64,000 bases of DNA from Theobroma cacao (GCF_000208745.1 NC_030854.1:18075571-18139570), one strand, 5' to 3'; shown: positions 46,255 to 59,049, counted from the first letter of the stretch. Notes: generated by a model from the letters alone, not told the origin. Numbers and translations: made by a program.

Positions 46255-46840
46255 TATTCTTTCTTCCTTTCCCGTTTCTTTCTTTCTCTTTCCTACTCTT
46301 TTTTTAATATTTTTTTCTCTTCCTCCCTTTTTTCCCCTTGCTTTTGGCCTTCCTCCCAACTAGAGTTTCTATTCTACTTCTTTTTCTTCTCTCTCCTATT
46401 TCTCCTTCGGCACCGTCGATCCCCCTCTCTCTTCTTTCTTCCTTTTATTCTTTCTTTTTCTTCTCCTTCAGCACCCCCACTCCCCCTTTCATTTTCTTTT
46501 TTTTTCTTCTTTCTTCTCCCTCTTCTTTCTCCCCCAACACACCGCTGCTCTCCCTCTCTCTTCCTTCTTCTTTTTCTTCTTCTTCACTCCGGTACCCACT
46601 CTTCAAGTTGCTCTCTTTTTCTCTCTTTTTTTTTTCTGTCTTTTCTTTTACTTTTGGCCAACCCCCCTTTTTGTTCTTCTTTTTCTCTTGACCAGCCCCA
46701 TTTTTTCTTCTCCTTCTTTCTTGTCTTTTCTCTTTTTTTCCCTTCTTCTAATGGCTAGCTTGACTTTTCTTTTTCTTCTTCTCTCTCCTCTCTTTCTTGT
46801 CTCTTTAGGCCGGCCCCTATTACCATTCTCCACAAAAAAA
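46255..46840. repeat. long pyrimidine-rich tract of the E LTR
   Basis: Almost pure T/C on the + strand (TTCTTCTTTTTC repeats) with no clear period. The E LTR at 10480-10860 has the same feature. Long open frames here (Ser/Leu/Phe only) are compositional artefacts. It may mark the start-of-transcript region of this LTR. Confidence 0.8.
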
Positions 46841-48106
46841 AATAATTTGTGGACTTCTTGATTGACCACATGGGTGGCTGCCCATGTTGGTCTTCATTCA
46901 TTCATTTTTTTTTAAATAATAGGGGTGTTACATAACTAATTTACTATATGTCTATGCAAATTAAATTGAAGGAATATTCATTAAGTTTGTGCTTTAATTT
47001 TGGCTAAGTATGGCTTATTGATGTATGCGTACCCTATATGCAAATCAAACAACCTAATCAACTAAGTGTATTCGATCATACACTATTTTTTTCAAGGTCT
47101 ACCTAAATCTCCTTCGTCAAGGTTTAGGTTTCCAATTCAATCTATTTATTGGCCAATGAATTAAAAGCATTAAGAACATAATAGAATAAACAACTTAAAA
47201 CCCTCAAACATAAGTAAAAGCGAGATAAATAGATCAGACTACATATTGATTTCAATCATAATCTTAGATTAATAATTTAGCTCCTCATCAAGTCACGCAT
47301 CATCATCAAAGTAAGTTTAATAATCAAAACCAAAACCAAGAAACTAAGAGAATAACAAAAAGATAAAAAAACCCAAGAATTGTAACCTTGATTTCCAAAT
47401 CTTCTTGACTCCTCTTGATTTCTTCCCAGCTTTAATGAGACTTTTTTTTCAATGATGTTGTGGCTTGAATCTCAGTTCTCAATATGGTGTTTCCTTGTGT
47501 CTTTAAATGTTCTTCAAAAGGTTTTTCTTTAGGGTGTTGAAGTTAGGCCAAGTTTGGTGAAGAAAGATATCAATTCTAACTAGGATTTCCTCATTAGACT
47601 ACGTGAGCCACAACCTTGACCATTTAATTAGAAAAAATCGTAATTGCTCTAGGACTATTGTAGTACTTCAACTTCGACAAGAGTTTTGACTACCTTCTCA
47701 ACTGAACTAGATGAGGTGGTAAACATAAAAGTTGTAGCTTTATTTCTTAGCTTTTCAATGGCTTATGAATCACCTCATTAGAAGTTCTTTAGAAAGAGTT
47801 ATGGTCTAAATACCAAAATATATGCAGTGAAAGTCTACACTTCGAAATTGCTTTCCATCTTCCATTAAAAGTCTTCTTCATTAAACACCTACAAAAGCGT
47901 AAAATAAATTAATAACAACCTATTTTAATCACATTACCATTAATTTAAGCATAAAATTAACTAAGATTAGATTGACTCACCTAAATTAATTAACTTAAAA
48001 TAATTTAAATAAAACCTACTAATTTTTATGCATTACTATAAGAACTAAGCTAAATTATTATCAAAAGTAAGTCCAAATAACTCTATATCATAGAGTTTTC
48101 ACATGG

Positions 48107-48613
48107 TTGGATAGTGATTTGTTTAGCTCAGAGGATGAGAAAGATAAGGTGGAAGAAAGAGTAAACTTTTGCTTGATAGCAAAATATGAAAATCATGATG
48201 TTAAGCAAGACCAAAAAGAATAATGTTTGAAAGCTTAACCAAAGGAAAGGCAGCCTTAGTACATGGACAATGGTTACTTAAGACATATGATTGAAAATGA
48301 AGGATTGTTTGTCAAGCTTAATGAAAAAAAAGGTAAAAGTGTCTCTTATGGTGATGACACCAAAAGTATTATCCATGGAATTAGAACCATCAATAACACT
48401 TTTCAAACTCAAATCAAGTATGTTTTACTTGTTAAAGGCTTAAAGCATTATCTATTAAGTATTAGTCAACTTTGTGACGAAGGATATAGAGTTTATTTTG
48501 TTTCCTATGGAGGCCAAGTTATTGACATTGACATTAATAAAGTAATATTCATTGGCAATAGAATTGAGAACATGTATGTGATCTCTCTTAATGAAATTAA
48601 TAATAAATCATGA
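48107..48613 (+). pseudogene. Copia1 gag end and protease region
   Basis: 48107-48222 finishes gag with LDSDLFSSEDEKDKVEERVN and NFCLIAKYENHDV. The protease frame from 48263 starts MDNGYLRHMIENEGLF; the expected D-S-G-C-S-R-H-M active site is changed to D-N-G-Y-L-R-H-M, so it is probably dead. It ends with LLSISQLCDEGYRVYF and VISLNEINNKS at a stop (48611). Confidence 0.8.
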
Positions 48614-48619
48614 CTCATG

Positions 48620-49520
48620 GCTAATGATGTATGTGATAGTTGGTTGTGGCATAGAAGACTTGGACATGCTAGTATGCATACCATCTCAAAACTTTTAAAA
48701 AAATCTTAGTTGCTATACTCCCAAAGATTTCTTTTGAAAATGATAAAATTTGTGATGCATTTCAATTCAGGAAACAAGTTAGAACTTCTTTCAAATCAAA
48801 GAAATTTTTTCAACTTCTAGAACACTTAAGCTATTGCATATTGACTTGTTTGGACTTATCAATGTTGTAAATTTAGGAGACAAGTCATATGGCTTTATTA
48901 TTGTTAATGATAGTTCTAGGTATATTTATGTATATTTTCTTACCCACAAAGATGATGCTATGCCTACCTTTGCTAATCATTATAGAAGGATTCAAAATGA
49001 AAAACAGCTTATCATTTTTAGTGTTAAAAGCGACCATGGTGGTGAATTTGAAGGAGATAAGTTTAAAATATTTTGTAATAAAAATGGTTTTGATCACAAT
49101 TTTTCTACACATAGAACTCCACAACAAAATGGAGTTGTAGAGAGAAAGAATAGGACCTTAACAAATATGGCAAGAACAATGCTTAGTAAAAACAATTTGA
49201 CAAAATATTTTTGGTCTAAAGCTATGAACATAACAACTTACATTTTAAATAGTGTTTCCATTAGACTCTTAATTTCAATAGCCTTTTATGAGCTTTACAA
49301 AGGAAGAAAGCCAAACATTTTACATTTAAAGAGTTTTGAACGCAAATTTTTTGTTTTAAATAATGGAAAAAACACAATGTGAAATTTTGATACTTAGATT
49401 GATGAAGCCATTTTCTTAGGACATTCATTGAATTCTAAGGCAGATAAAGTGTTTAATAAAAGAAATTTAGTTATAGAAGAATCTATTCATGTTATCTTTG
49501 ATGAAACTAATGACGCATAA
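48620..49520 (+). pseudogene. pol: Copia1 integrase
   Basis: The zinc region WLWHRRLGHASMHTISKLLKK (about 48640-48700) is followed by a stop and by KICDAFQF, where the second zinc Cys is lost. The core frame 48834-49382 keeps the catalytic triad: Asp in MHIDLFG, Asp in VKSDHGGEFEG and Glu in NGVVERKNRTL. KAMNITTYILNS and FYELYKGRKPN follow. A frame change before 48834 and a stop at 49380 inactivate it. Confidence 0.88.
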
Positions 49521-49839
49521 AGAAATGTAGTGCTTGATGATGCTGATATGATGTAGATGTCATTAAGATGAGCTTAGATAATGAAGAAGATGATTAAGCC
49601 AAGTCTAGCAAGAAAAAATGATGAAGAATTGCCACTAAACGACTTGCAAAGAACTAACAATCAACACAACGATCTTCCTTAAAGTTGGAGATTTGTAAAA
49701 AATCACCCACAAGAACTAATCATTGGTGATTCCTTGGAAGGTGTCAAAACTAGAAAAAAACTAACGGAAGCTTATGAATATGTGGCATTCATATCACAAG
49801 TAGAACCTAAGACCTTTTTTAGGAAGTTGAAGAGGAAGA

Positions 49840-50734
49840 GGGTTGGATGATTGCCATGTAAGAAGAACTTTCCTAATTTGAAAGGAACAAAGTTTGGACC
49901 TTAGCTTTAAGGCCAACCAACCATCCAATCATTAGCACTAAGTGGGTATTTAGAAACAAATTGGATGAGTTAGGTAATATGGTGAGGAACAAAGCAAGGT
50001 TAATTGCTAAGAGCAATAATCAGGAAGAAGGAATTGATTATGATGTAACTTTTTCCCTTGTGGTTAGATTAAAAGCAACTAGACACTTGCTTGCATTTGC
50101 ATGTTATATGCATTTTAAATTATTCTAAATGGATGTTAAATGTGCATTTTTAAATGGTGTTATTCAAGAAGAAGTTTATGTTGAACAACCCTTTAGTTTT
50201 GAAAACTATGAAAAGGTTGATCATGTTTGCAAATTGCATAAAGCATTATATGGATTGAAACAAGCTCCTAGAGTTGAGTATGAATCTTTCAAAATTATAG
50301 ATAAGAAAAGGATTTTTTAGGGGGAGTGTGGACACTACACTATTAATCAAAAAAGATAAAAGAGATTTGCTTATTGTTCAAATTTATATGGATGACATAG
50401 TATTTGGTGCTACTAATGAAAAATTTTATGAGTGTTTTGCTAAAGAGATGCAGGGGAATATGAGATGACTATGATGAGAGAGCTAAAATTTTTCCTTGGC
50501 CTACAAATCAAGCAATGTAAGGATGAAATATTCATCAACCAAGAAAAGTATACAAAAGAAATGTTAAAGAAATTTGGAGTGATGAACTTGAAGTCAATCG
50601 GAACACCTATGAGTCCATCTACAAGCCTGATAAAGATGAAAAGGAAAAGGATGTGAACCAAAAGCTCCATAGAGTAGAGGTATAATTAATTCATTTCTTT
50701 ATCTAACTACTAGTATACTAGATATACTATTAAG
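49840..50734 (+). pseudogene. pol: Copia1 reverse transcriptase, cut by Copia2
   Basis: Reads [71 protein letters not shown], then after a frame change the catalytic IYMDDIVFGATNE (about 50384-50420), then ELKFFLGLQIKQ and YTKEMLKKFGVMNLKS. It ends at FISLSNY/TSILDIL near 50734, where the Copia2 LTR starts. RNase H is not present here. Confidence 0.88.
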
Positions 50735-52100
50735 TGTTTTTGACTCCATATGTTTTTGATGATAACAAAACATTCCTCATTCATTAATGTCTAATCTTGT
50801 TATTTAAATGTGTAGAATTTAATTTAATATGCCTAACAAAGTTGTCCAATAAAGACAAGTCAAGAAGCTTGGTAAATTTAAAGAAGAGTTAATTAGTCAA
50901 AGAGGGAAAGAGCAAAACAATGAATAAAAACAAAACCTTAGTAATTTATTAACAAAGAACCTTAATCAACTAAAGCATGGTTGTGTGACAAGTTGAAGCA
51001 AAACAGAAATATGCTAATCAATTAAGAAGTCTGGTTGATAAGTTAGAGCACAAGGTCCTAGTATCTTCAAGTTCCAAAAATAAGTTTGAAAATATAGTTG
51101 ACAGTTGAAGGGAACCAAAATAGAGAAATTCAAAATTCGAAGATTTTCTAGTTGATTGAAGCTGAATTTAATCAATTAAGGCTGAACGAAGTTAAGCTTC
51201 AATCAGTTAAGGGAAGAGCTAACTAATTAGAGGAAGATTGATGTGTAGAGAAAAATGAAAATAGAAAGTTTGTAATCGATTAGAGCTTGTCGTGACCAGA
51301 TAAAAGAAATCTGTTGAATAAGAAAAGCTTGAAGACAAAGAACTCTCATTTGATTAAAGCCTCCAATAATCAATTAGAGCAAAAACACAACAGCAAGATA
51401 GTATAAGGTAGAGAAGCTATAATCAGTTAGAGTTGCCTGTAATTGATTAGCCGAAGTTTGTCTTCTTTTTGAATTTAAACACTAGAAGACAAAATAACAA
51501 TTAGAAGTACATCAGAGTTGTTTTTAACAGCTAGAACCTATCTCCAATAGAAAAATCTGACTCCCCAAGTATAAAAGGAAGCTTCAACGGTCAAAGTAAG
51601 GAGATTTGAAGAGAAAAGAGCCATTTTGAGCAAATGCAAAATATTCTTCACCAAAAACAGTTGTTCTTCAAAGAGTGTTTGAGCTTGATTGTCATTTGTC
51701 TAGACTTGTAAAGGTACTTAGCTGTACTTTTTTTCTTCTTTGCCTTGGGAAATTAGAGTGTAGGAAGAACTCTAAAGCTTGCTGTAAGGGATTAGAGCTT
51801 GGGTTGAGAGCTTACCTTGTAAAAATTTGGTAGAAGTTGTTTATTCCATCGGTATAGTGAAATTGGGTTGAAAATCCTTGATTGGGAGATCAAGGTAGTG
51901 GATGTAGGTCAAGGGGACTGAACCACTATAAAGAGTCTTACATTGTCCACTTTTCTTTACCCTTCCTTAGTGTATTTTAGCCACTACAAGCTCTGCATTC
52001 ATTTTCCTCTAATCGGTTAAAAGCTTTATCATTCAGAAAGGGCTGAGCTTAAAATTTTTAATGTTATTCATCCCCCTCTAGCACTTCATTGTGACCATCA
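50735..52100 (+). repeat. 5' LTR of Copia2 (about 1366 bp)
   Basis: Starts TGTTTTTGACTCC and ends GTGACCATCA. TATA box at 51570. TTAATCAGTTAA-like motifs are spread over about 51000-51450, as in Copia1. Confidence 0.85.
51570..51577 (+). promoter_or_regulatory. TATA box in Copia2 LTR
   Basis: TATAAAAG, same context as Copia1 at 39940. Confidence 0.75.
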
Positions 52101-52102
52101 AG

Positions 52103-52114
52103 TGGTACTAGAGC
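52103..52114 (+). promoter_or_regulatory. primer binding site of Copia2
   Basis: TGGTACTAGAGC, two mismatches from the usual TGGTATCAGAGC complement of initiator Met tRNA, directly after the LTR. Confidence 0.8.
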
Positions 52115-52158
52115 CATACCTTCAAATTTAAGGCTTAACATCCTCAAGGAAGATCCAC

Positions 52159-53197
52159 ATGGCTTTGCAAAATTTAATTGTTGTTGAAGGTTAATCCACA
52201 AATAGGCCTCTTCTATTTGATGGATCAAACTATGCTTATTAGAGCACTAGGATGCCCATATACATTAGAACCCTTGATTATGAAATGTGGTATGCTATCA
52301 CAAAAAGACCATATATTGCCACCTCACCTAGCTTTGTCACTAGTGAAAGATTGCCTAAACCAAGATCTGAATGTACTGAAGTTGAAGTCAAAAAGATCTA
52401 AACAAATTTTAAAGCCATCAACACCTTTCATTGTGTATTAACTCCTGTAGAATTCTACAAAATCTCTAGTTTTACTACAGCCAAAGAAATGTGGGAAAAA
52501 CTTAAAGTCATTCATGAAGGGACCTCAGAAGTAAAGGAGTCAAAAATTACTTTACTCACATATAATTATGAAATGCTTAAAGTGGAACTAGCTGAAGATA
52601 TCACTACCATGTTTGATAGGTTTACCAATATTACAAACTAGCTCAATCAACTTGGAAAAACCATCCCTGAACATGAGTTTATTAAAAGGCTACGTAAATG
52701 CCTCCTAAAAAGCTGAAAACTGAAGGTCACTGCTATCCAAGAAGCCAAAGGCTTCAATGTGGTCACAGTTGATGAAATTTGTGGCTCTTTTCTCACACTT
52801 GAACTTGCAATGAAGGAAAAAGAAGGGGAAGAAAAGAAAAAAGTGAAGAAGAAAAGGAAAAACCTTACACTCAAGATTAATTCACTTGAAGAAGAACTTG
52901 AAGAATTATCAAGTGATGATGATAAAGAGTTAGCAATGATGGATAAAAGGTTTAGGAAACTAATGGGATAAAAAGGCTGAAGGTTTGAAAAGAAAAATTA
53001 CAAGAAAGACCAAAGTTTTTCTTGGAAAAATAATGACAAGGGTAATCTCATCAAGAAAGATGAAATGTTCTACTTTGAATGTAAGTAACTAGGACATTTT
53101 AGATCTGAATGTCCAATGCTAAAAGAAAAATCTTTAAAAAGAATGAAGAAACCAAGGAAAGCAATGGTGGCAACAACTTGGTTCGATAGTGTCACTT
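52159..53197 (+). pseudogene. gag: Copia2 gag
   Basis: Starts MALQNLIVVEG, then a stop, then RPLLFDGSNYAY, RTLDYEMWYAIT, EFYKISSFTTAKEMWEKLKV, DITTMFDRFTNIT, a Lys/Glu-rich coiled region (52810-52900), DDDKELAMMDKRFRKLMG, and the knuckle FYFECK-stop-LGHFRSECPML, in which the first Cys is Tyr. It ends KAMVATTWFDSV at the LARD insertion. Several stops; non-functional. Confidence 0.86.
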
Positions 53198-55746
53198 TGT
53201 CACAGCCCGAATCTCGGGCCATGACCAGTGCATGGACCCAATAGGCGTGACCCACTAGGCCCAAACAAGCCTTTCTATGCACACTTGTTCATTAAGCCAT
53301 CTGTTCCTCATTTATCTCTAAAGTTCTTAATTCATAGTTTTCAAAAATAATCTCTTCTCAATAATAAATCATGGCAACCGAATATATATCATTCATAAAA
53401 TAATATTTCCATTTGCCAACTTGTGGTGACATTATCATGTGAACCAAACATACAGTGTTTACAACAAATCTCATGAACTACATTTAAATAACCACATACA
53501 CATACAAAAGACCTTGACTATCAGTGGAGTGAATTTGGCGTGGATACTATCATGGGGTGTGCTGGTAAACCTATCGTACGATGAACAGGAGGAAGCACCT
53601 CTACCTAGGATCCAACTACCTTCGAGCTTGAAAACTAAAACATAAAGTAGAAAAGAATGAGTATAAACTCAGTGAGTGAACATAAGAAGGGAACAAGCAA
53701 ACGATAAAGAAAGTTTAGAAATCATTATGCACTTATGTTAAAAACAATGCAATTTAGTTTAATTCCTCGTAAAACCCCTCAATTCGACCTTTGATTATTT
53801 AACCCCTTAGTGTTGAAGGATCCATGATCCATAATGAAATCAAAAAGTGAAAACCACAGTACATATTTGAGCAAGACAAGCAAGACAGACAGTTTTTTTT
53901 TCCATTGCATTGAAAATCAATTTGAAAACAATTAACAATTTCAACATTTCACATCCATTGCAATCACATAATATTTTCTCTAACATTTCTATGGTATGTG
54001 TAAACATGTATACAACCACCGGCTCATTAGCTCATGTGCACTCCCACACTGCACATAGCTAGAATCATCATCCACTAATCATCAACTCATGTACACTCCC
54101 ACACCGCACATAACTAAAATCACCCATCATCACCGGCATGTGCACTCCCAGACCGCACAATCGCGGTTATGATTATCACACAGTATTATCATTCAAAGCA
54201 TAACATATATATCATCAGAATATAGGAATACATGGTTCATCACATTACACATTTTACAACATAAAATATTTCATCAAAAGCTTGTTCCCAAGCATAATTT
54301 AGAGAAAAAAAATCAAATAAAATCATTTAAGTGCTTTATCCCAACACATATGTATTTCCCAAAATAATTTAATGGAAGTTCACTCACCTTAACAATGCCA
54401 CCTAACAAGACTAGCACCCACAAGATCTTAATCAAGTAGTCCTGAAACACCATTAAAACCTATAATTGCCAATAGACAATAATAGCCTCATATATATCAT
54501 AAACTTAAACTTAATAATTCCAATAAGCATACTCTTGATACTCTACATTCTACCCTAGTTTTTAACCCAGAATTCTATTCTAATTCACAAACCCATTAAA
54601 TTGACTATTCAAACTTAAAGTTTCTTTACCTTGGTGAGCTTGGAGGCATAAAGATCAACAAAACCTAATATTTCCAAGAAAAAGAATTGAAGAAATTAGG
54701 AAATAAAACCTGAAAATATAACCCATAAATTCATAAATTTTAAGAGTTCAAAACATATATACCTTTTAGCCTTGAAAATGAAGATTTAAAGTTGAAAATT
54801 CAAGTGTTGGTGATGGTGGAGTAGAAATAGAAAATGAAGGAAAGAAAGAGAGATTTTTTCTTTCTCTCTCCTAGGCTTTGGTTGTGCTGAAAAAAAAAAG
54901 AGGTTAGAAGCTGCAGATTTTGTGCCCAAGAAGTTAGAAGACTGAAGAAGTAAGAAAAGATAAGAAAAGAGAAGAAAGAAAGGAAAAGAAAATGAAAGAA
55001 AATTTGATTTTATGGTGGAGAAAGAGAAAATGGCATGGGAGGGTGAGGAAGAAGAAGAAACTATCTTTTGGTGAAGATAAGAACCGGTTATGGCTGAAAA
55101 AGAAAAGAGTCAAAGCTTTCTTTGAAAGCTTTGACCAATCTAATGGCAAAATTACCATTTTGCCTTTCGAGGTTTTCACCATTTTTAATTAAGTCCTCCC
55201 ATAATCTTTTAATTTCAAATTTCTTCAATTTTTCTTCCTTAACACTTGTACCAATAAAATACCAAGTTTGCACTTTAACGTGATATCACCATAATATTTA
55301 AATATATAGTTACCCACATTAGCTTTATTTAATAAAGACATGCGGGCCCCCACTAATGTCATTTTTCTTTGAAATTCTCTCGTTCTTCTTCTTCCTCAGT
55401 TAGATTGACCATACACTCCTTCTTCATGACTAATTTTCAACATCGAATAAAATATTAATATTTTAATATTTTTTATTAATAAAATATTATTTTATTCCAA
55501 AATTTTTCACTTGTCTCCTTGACACCCAAAATGTCTTATTATGCCAAGATTCACTTCTGAATCACTTTTGATATTGTTCATTCATCCTTAATAAAAATAT
55601 TATGATTTAATTGTTATTTCTTCACGTGTAGAATATTTTACTCTTGAATATTCCTTTCAACTTTCATCACTTTTAAACATCCTAATTAACCTCAATTGGC
55701 ATCCAATAAGCTTTATTAGCCACCATATCAAAGTACGGGTATTGCA
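53198..55746 (-). repeat. 3' LTR, family L, of the LARD (2549 bp)
   Basis: On the minus strand it starts TGCAATACCCGTACTTTG at 55746 and ends TTCGGGCTGTGACA at 53198. The low-coordinate end matches 62405-62594. U3 (about 55250-55530) shares a long AT-rich block with the E LTR (11220-11480), while R/U5 (53198-54400) resembles the G LTRs, including the GTATAAACTCAGTGAG block near 53660. Confidence 0.9.
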
Positions 55747-55763
55747 GTCTCCCCCACTTAAAT
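55747..55763 (-). promoter_or_regulatory. polypurine tract of the LARD
   Basis: Minus-strand AAGTGGGGGAGAC immediately precedes the LTR start; nearly the same as the Tekay tract. Confidence 0.9.
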
Positions 55764-58192
55764 AGAATTCATCCTCAAATTCACGTTGGTGTCAAGTTAT
55801 TAATCTCACTCTATGATCTAATTCCATTCCTTACTTTATAGAGAATTTTGATTTATCCACCTCATTTACCTCTAGTTCAACTAGAATACTTCACTTATGC
55901 CTATTATCATCTTTTATAATCAAATCGAGGGTAACTTTCACAAACATTATCTCTTATATTAAAATGTTGAGTATGCCTTTATCACCATAATTGAATTTAA
56001 ACCATAACTCCATCTCAATCATACTGATTTCAATCATATTTTATACTTACTTATGTATACCTAATCACCATCTTATTACCTCATTCCTTGTCGAACTTCT
56101 CGACATTCATTCATTCATCTTATCCCCATGCATTATTACGTAGCTTACAACATTATAAACATGCCATATTCATTCCAGTACGTATTCTCAACGTTAGGGA
56201 GGTTAACGACTTCACTTATTCTCACATACTTCATGGTTATCTTGCATTTATGCAACTTCAGTCTTCTTAATCATATTAGTCCATCTTGTATAGCTTAACA
56301 ATGCTATAGATTACATTTCCTTGATATCATTTATGTGACTATTTCTTCAAAATTTCTTATATCAACATAGCTCAACTTCTGATGGGATTTCTTATTGTTG
56401 TAATATCTATACAACTCATTGAATATATTGAGTTCAAATCTCAAATTACTAACTCTACACATACGTATGTACACGTACATTTAAGTGTCAACATTCCTTA
56501 TTATGCGTAAGAATCCTTATGCTCAAGTGCCTTCGAACTAAATTTCCCTTTTGTAACAACATAACTTAAGGCTTGCTTCCACAAGATCCATAACAGAACT
56601 CCTTTTGAGTATTTCCTTAGGGATACCTATCTTAAACTTATGTCTCACCGCATATGATCACATAATTCGTGGGTTAGCCGTTAGGCTTCTTAGCAAGTTT
56701 CAAAATCACACATATTATACTGGCCACGTATGATTGGTAATTCTTTCTTAAGGATGTTCATACATTCCTGAAACACTTAGCCACTTGTTTGCTCTTTAAC
56801 ATCCTAAGCATATCATTCCAAAGACATGCACTTATTCTCCAAGATATATAAATGCATACTCATCTATGCAATCCTCAATTTATATTCATAAGTTTCTAAT
56901 ATGCCACATAATTGGCCTTGTGTTGTTACTAATCCCTTTCATTCCACTAAGTCAAGACAAGATTTATAAATTCGCATGGCGATACTTTGTTTTAACTCAT
57001 TTGCTATGCCACCCTTGTAATCCTTCATTCACAATTTCATCACTTAGTATTGACATCCCTTGTCGATGTCTTATACATTCAACTAACCTTTCACTCACTT
57101 TTTCCTTAGCCTTTAATAAGGCTTAATCTCTTGTCTTCTTTATTTCTTAGGATTTGACTTTAGACAACATATTATTCATTTTAATGCTTCACATGGTAGT
57201 TTATCTCAATGTAGCAATCTCGAGAACTCTCTAACTTCTCTTTTGCTTACATGCCAATATATAAGGCAATAAAGAAACTTTTCAATTCACTCATATAAAC
57301 ACTTTCCCAACGCACTTAAAACTTCAAATAACAAAGCTCGGTATTAAGATCAATGACCATAATTCAACTTGTGAGTTTCATCTTCATGCCACTCATAATT
57401 TGCTCGTGCTTTCTTGCCATGAGGGGTTCTTAATGTTGTAGCGTTGGGCAGTCAGCACTACGACGTTGCAGCTGCTGGAATTTACTTTATCAAATTGATT
57501 CTTCTACCTTTAAGGCTACCACACTAATCATTCTGAGCCGTATAGCTTTCCTTTAAGCCTATACCACAATTTCCATAAGCACGTGTATCGTTTCTTTGCT
57601 TATCATATGTACTAGGCCAAATCAATACTTTCAACTCATTTTATCCTTTAAAACTTATCGTCAAACATTAAGTCCCACCTTAGAGCATCCTTTCTATATT
57701 GTGTAATGACTTCACAATATACATAACACAACACACACAATTATTCACTATTTATGGCATCCCACAATTCTTATCACCCATAATTAATTATCTTTCTTGT
57801 CTTGTAACTTAAATAGTTCATTGACATTTCAATACAAATGACCATGAAAATAGTTCATCTTTTCCACACCTTATACTCACAATCCTTACTAATCAAGAAT
57901 TCATCTTTCTCAAGTTCCATCATTTACCCCTAATGGTCTATATTTGTGCCAAATTATCATTTTATAATGTCATGGCACCATGTGCCTCCATTCTTACCAT
58001 CAATCGTACTTCATAAGAAACAATTAAAAGACTTATATACCCTTTTCTTCTTTTGTGCATTGCACAACTCTTTAGGACCTACCTACACACTACAGACACT
58101 TGACCAACGAATTATCCTTTTTGACCCTTTTCCTGTTTATCGAGCATATACCCTTAACATTTCTCATCCACAAGAATATCGGGTTACAATTT
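55764..58192 (-). other. internal non-coding region of the LARD
   Basis: 2.4 kb of AT-rich DNA with no minus-strand frame of note and only short chance frames on the + strand. No known domain is recognised. The target-site copy AATTT (58188-58192) marks the D1 insertion. Confidence 0.75.
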
Positions 58193-59049
58193 TGTGAGAC
58201 CCTATCAAGCTCGATTAAAAGACGGTATTGTACCGAGTGGTACAACTAAGTTAAATCGAGCCTTGAACTAGTTCAAATAGAAATTCTAAAAGGAATTTGA
58301 AAATTTTAAAACCCACAGAATGGCTTAGAATAGTGATTCAGAGTTCAAGGTCCAGTTTGGAGTCCATCAGGAAAATTAATCAATTAGCGACAAAACGGTC
58401 ATTTTACCATTTGATGATAAAATGGAGATTTTTAGCCAAGATTTGATCACATTTGACCAAGAATAATTATATGAAATATAATTATGATTATGAGAGTATA
58501 AAATGATGTTTAGCAGTGAAAAATTGTGATTCTCGGTATTTTTGGAGCACAAGGGCAAAATGGTAATTTTGCCACTAGAGGACTAAACGAGAATTTTTAT
58601 AAAACTATTTTTGCCCCATTTGGTTAATATTGATCAATATTAGTGTTATTTGAGGTTGAAAAGTATAAATAATGTGATTCCGGTACATTTCGGAGAATAG
58701 AGGCAAAATCGTAATTTTTCACCCTCAGGGTAAATCGGTAAATTTTTCGCCCCAGCACTTGTCAAGACCAAGGGATTTTAATTGTGGTAGGATTGGATAA
58801 ATACCAGAATATTTGTGGTGGAAAATTAAGAAGAAAAAGTCAAAGAGTTAAAAAATTGGGCCAATAAGCATGTGACACGTGGCATGCTCGATTATTTGAT
58901 TACTTTCTATAGAAATCAGCCCATTAAATCCCCAATTCTCTCACCATATTCAGCCTAGGCAACCAGCAACAAGAACAAAGGAAGAACAAAGGGAAAAACA
59001 AGAAAACCTAGGTGGAAATTCAAAGAAAAATTGAACAAATCAAGGAAAC

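Larger units (their letters stand above)
41898..46932 (-). repeat. solo LTR, family E, TSD TAACT, containing a D2 LTR
   Basis: On the minus strand it starts TGTAACACCCCTATT at 46932 and ends GGGTCGTTACA at 41898. Flanks TAACT (41893-41897) and TAACT (46933-46937) are identical. It is about 2.27 kb without the D2 insert. Pyrimidine-rich tract 46255-46840. Stem CATGGG-TGGCTG-CCCATG at 46869-46886, as in the first E LTR. No protein-coding signal. Confidence 0.92.
41516..48101 (-). repeat. solo LTR, family F (copy C), TSD CATGG, containing E and D2 LTRs
   Basis: On the minus strand it starts TGAAAACTCTATGATATAG at 48101 and ends AATCAACAACA at 41516. Flanks CATGG (41511-41515) and CATGG (48102-48106) are identical, and the Copia gag reads through when it is removed. 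The inserted E LTR occupies 41898-46932, so F itself is about 1.55 kb. No coding sequence. Confidence 0.93.
39109..50734 (+). mobile_element. Copia1: SIRE-like Ty1/copia element, broken by a solo LTR and by Copia2
   Basis: 5' LTR 39109-40463, gag 40498-41515 and 48107-48222, protease 48263-48613, integrase 48620-49520, reverse transcriptase about 49840-50734. Integrase before reverse transcriptase is the Copia order. The flank at 39104-39108 is AAATT. The RNase H and 3' LTR lie beyond Copia2, outside the window. The YMDDIVFGATNE and CFECK motifs point to the SIRE lineage. Confidence 0.85.
50735..53197 (+). mobile_element. Copia2: second SIRE-like Copia, 5' LTR and gag, cut by the LARD
   Basis: Inserted into Copia1 reverse transcriptase. 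It has its own 5' LTR, primer site and gag, and gag is cut at 53197 by the LARD; the remainder lies beyond the window. The left flank is TTAAG. It is about as similar to Copia1 as two old copies of one family would be. Confidence 0.82.

Noticed and set aside
46183..46758. 191-residue Ser/Phe/Leu-rich frame resembling a membrane protein
   Set aside because: It is a pyrimidine tract of the E LTR; all three frames are open for long stretches and the amino-acid content follows from T/C composition.
41898..46932. TGTAAC...GTTACA as terminal inverted repeats of a DNA transposon
   Set aside because: Ends are short and otherwise dissimilar, the duplication is 5 bp, and the sequence matches another E LTR that starts TGTAACACCCC; an LTR fits better.
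56866..57126. 86-residue hydrophobic frame in the LARD
   Set aside because: On the strand opposite to the element, in AT-rich DNA, with no recognisable motif; expected by chance.
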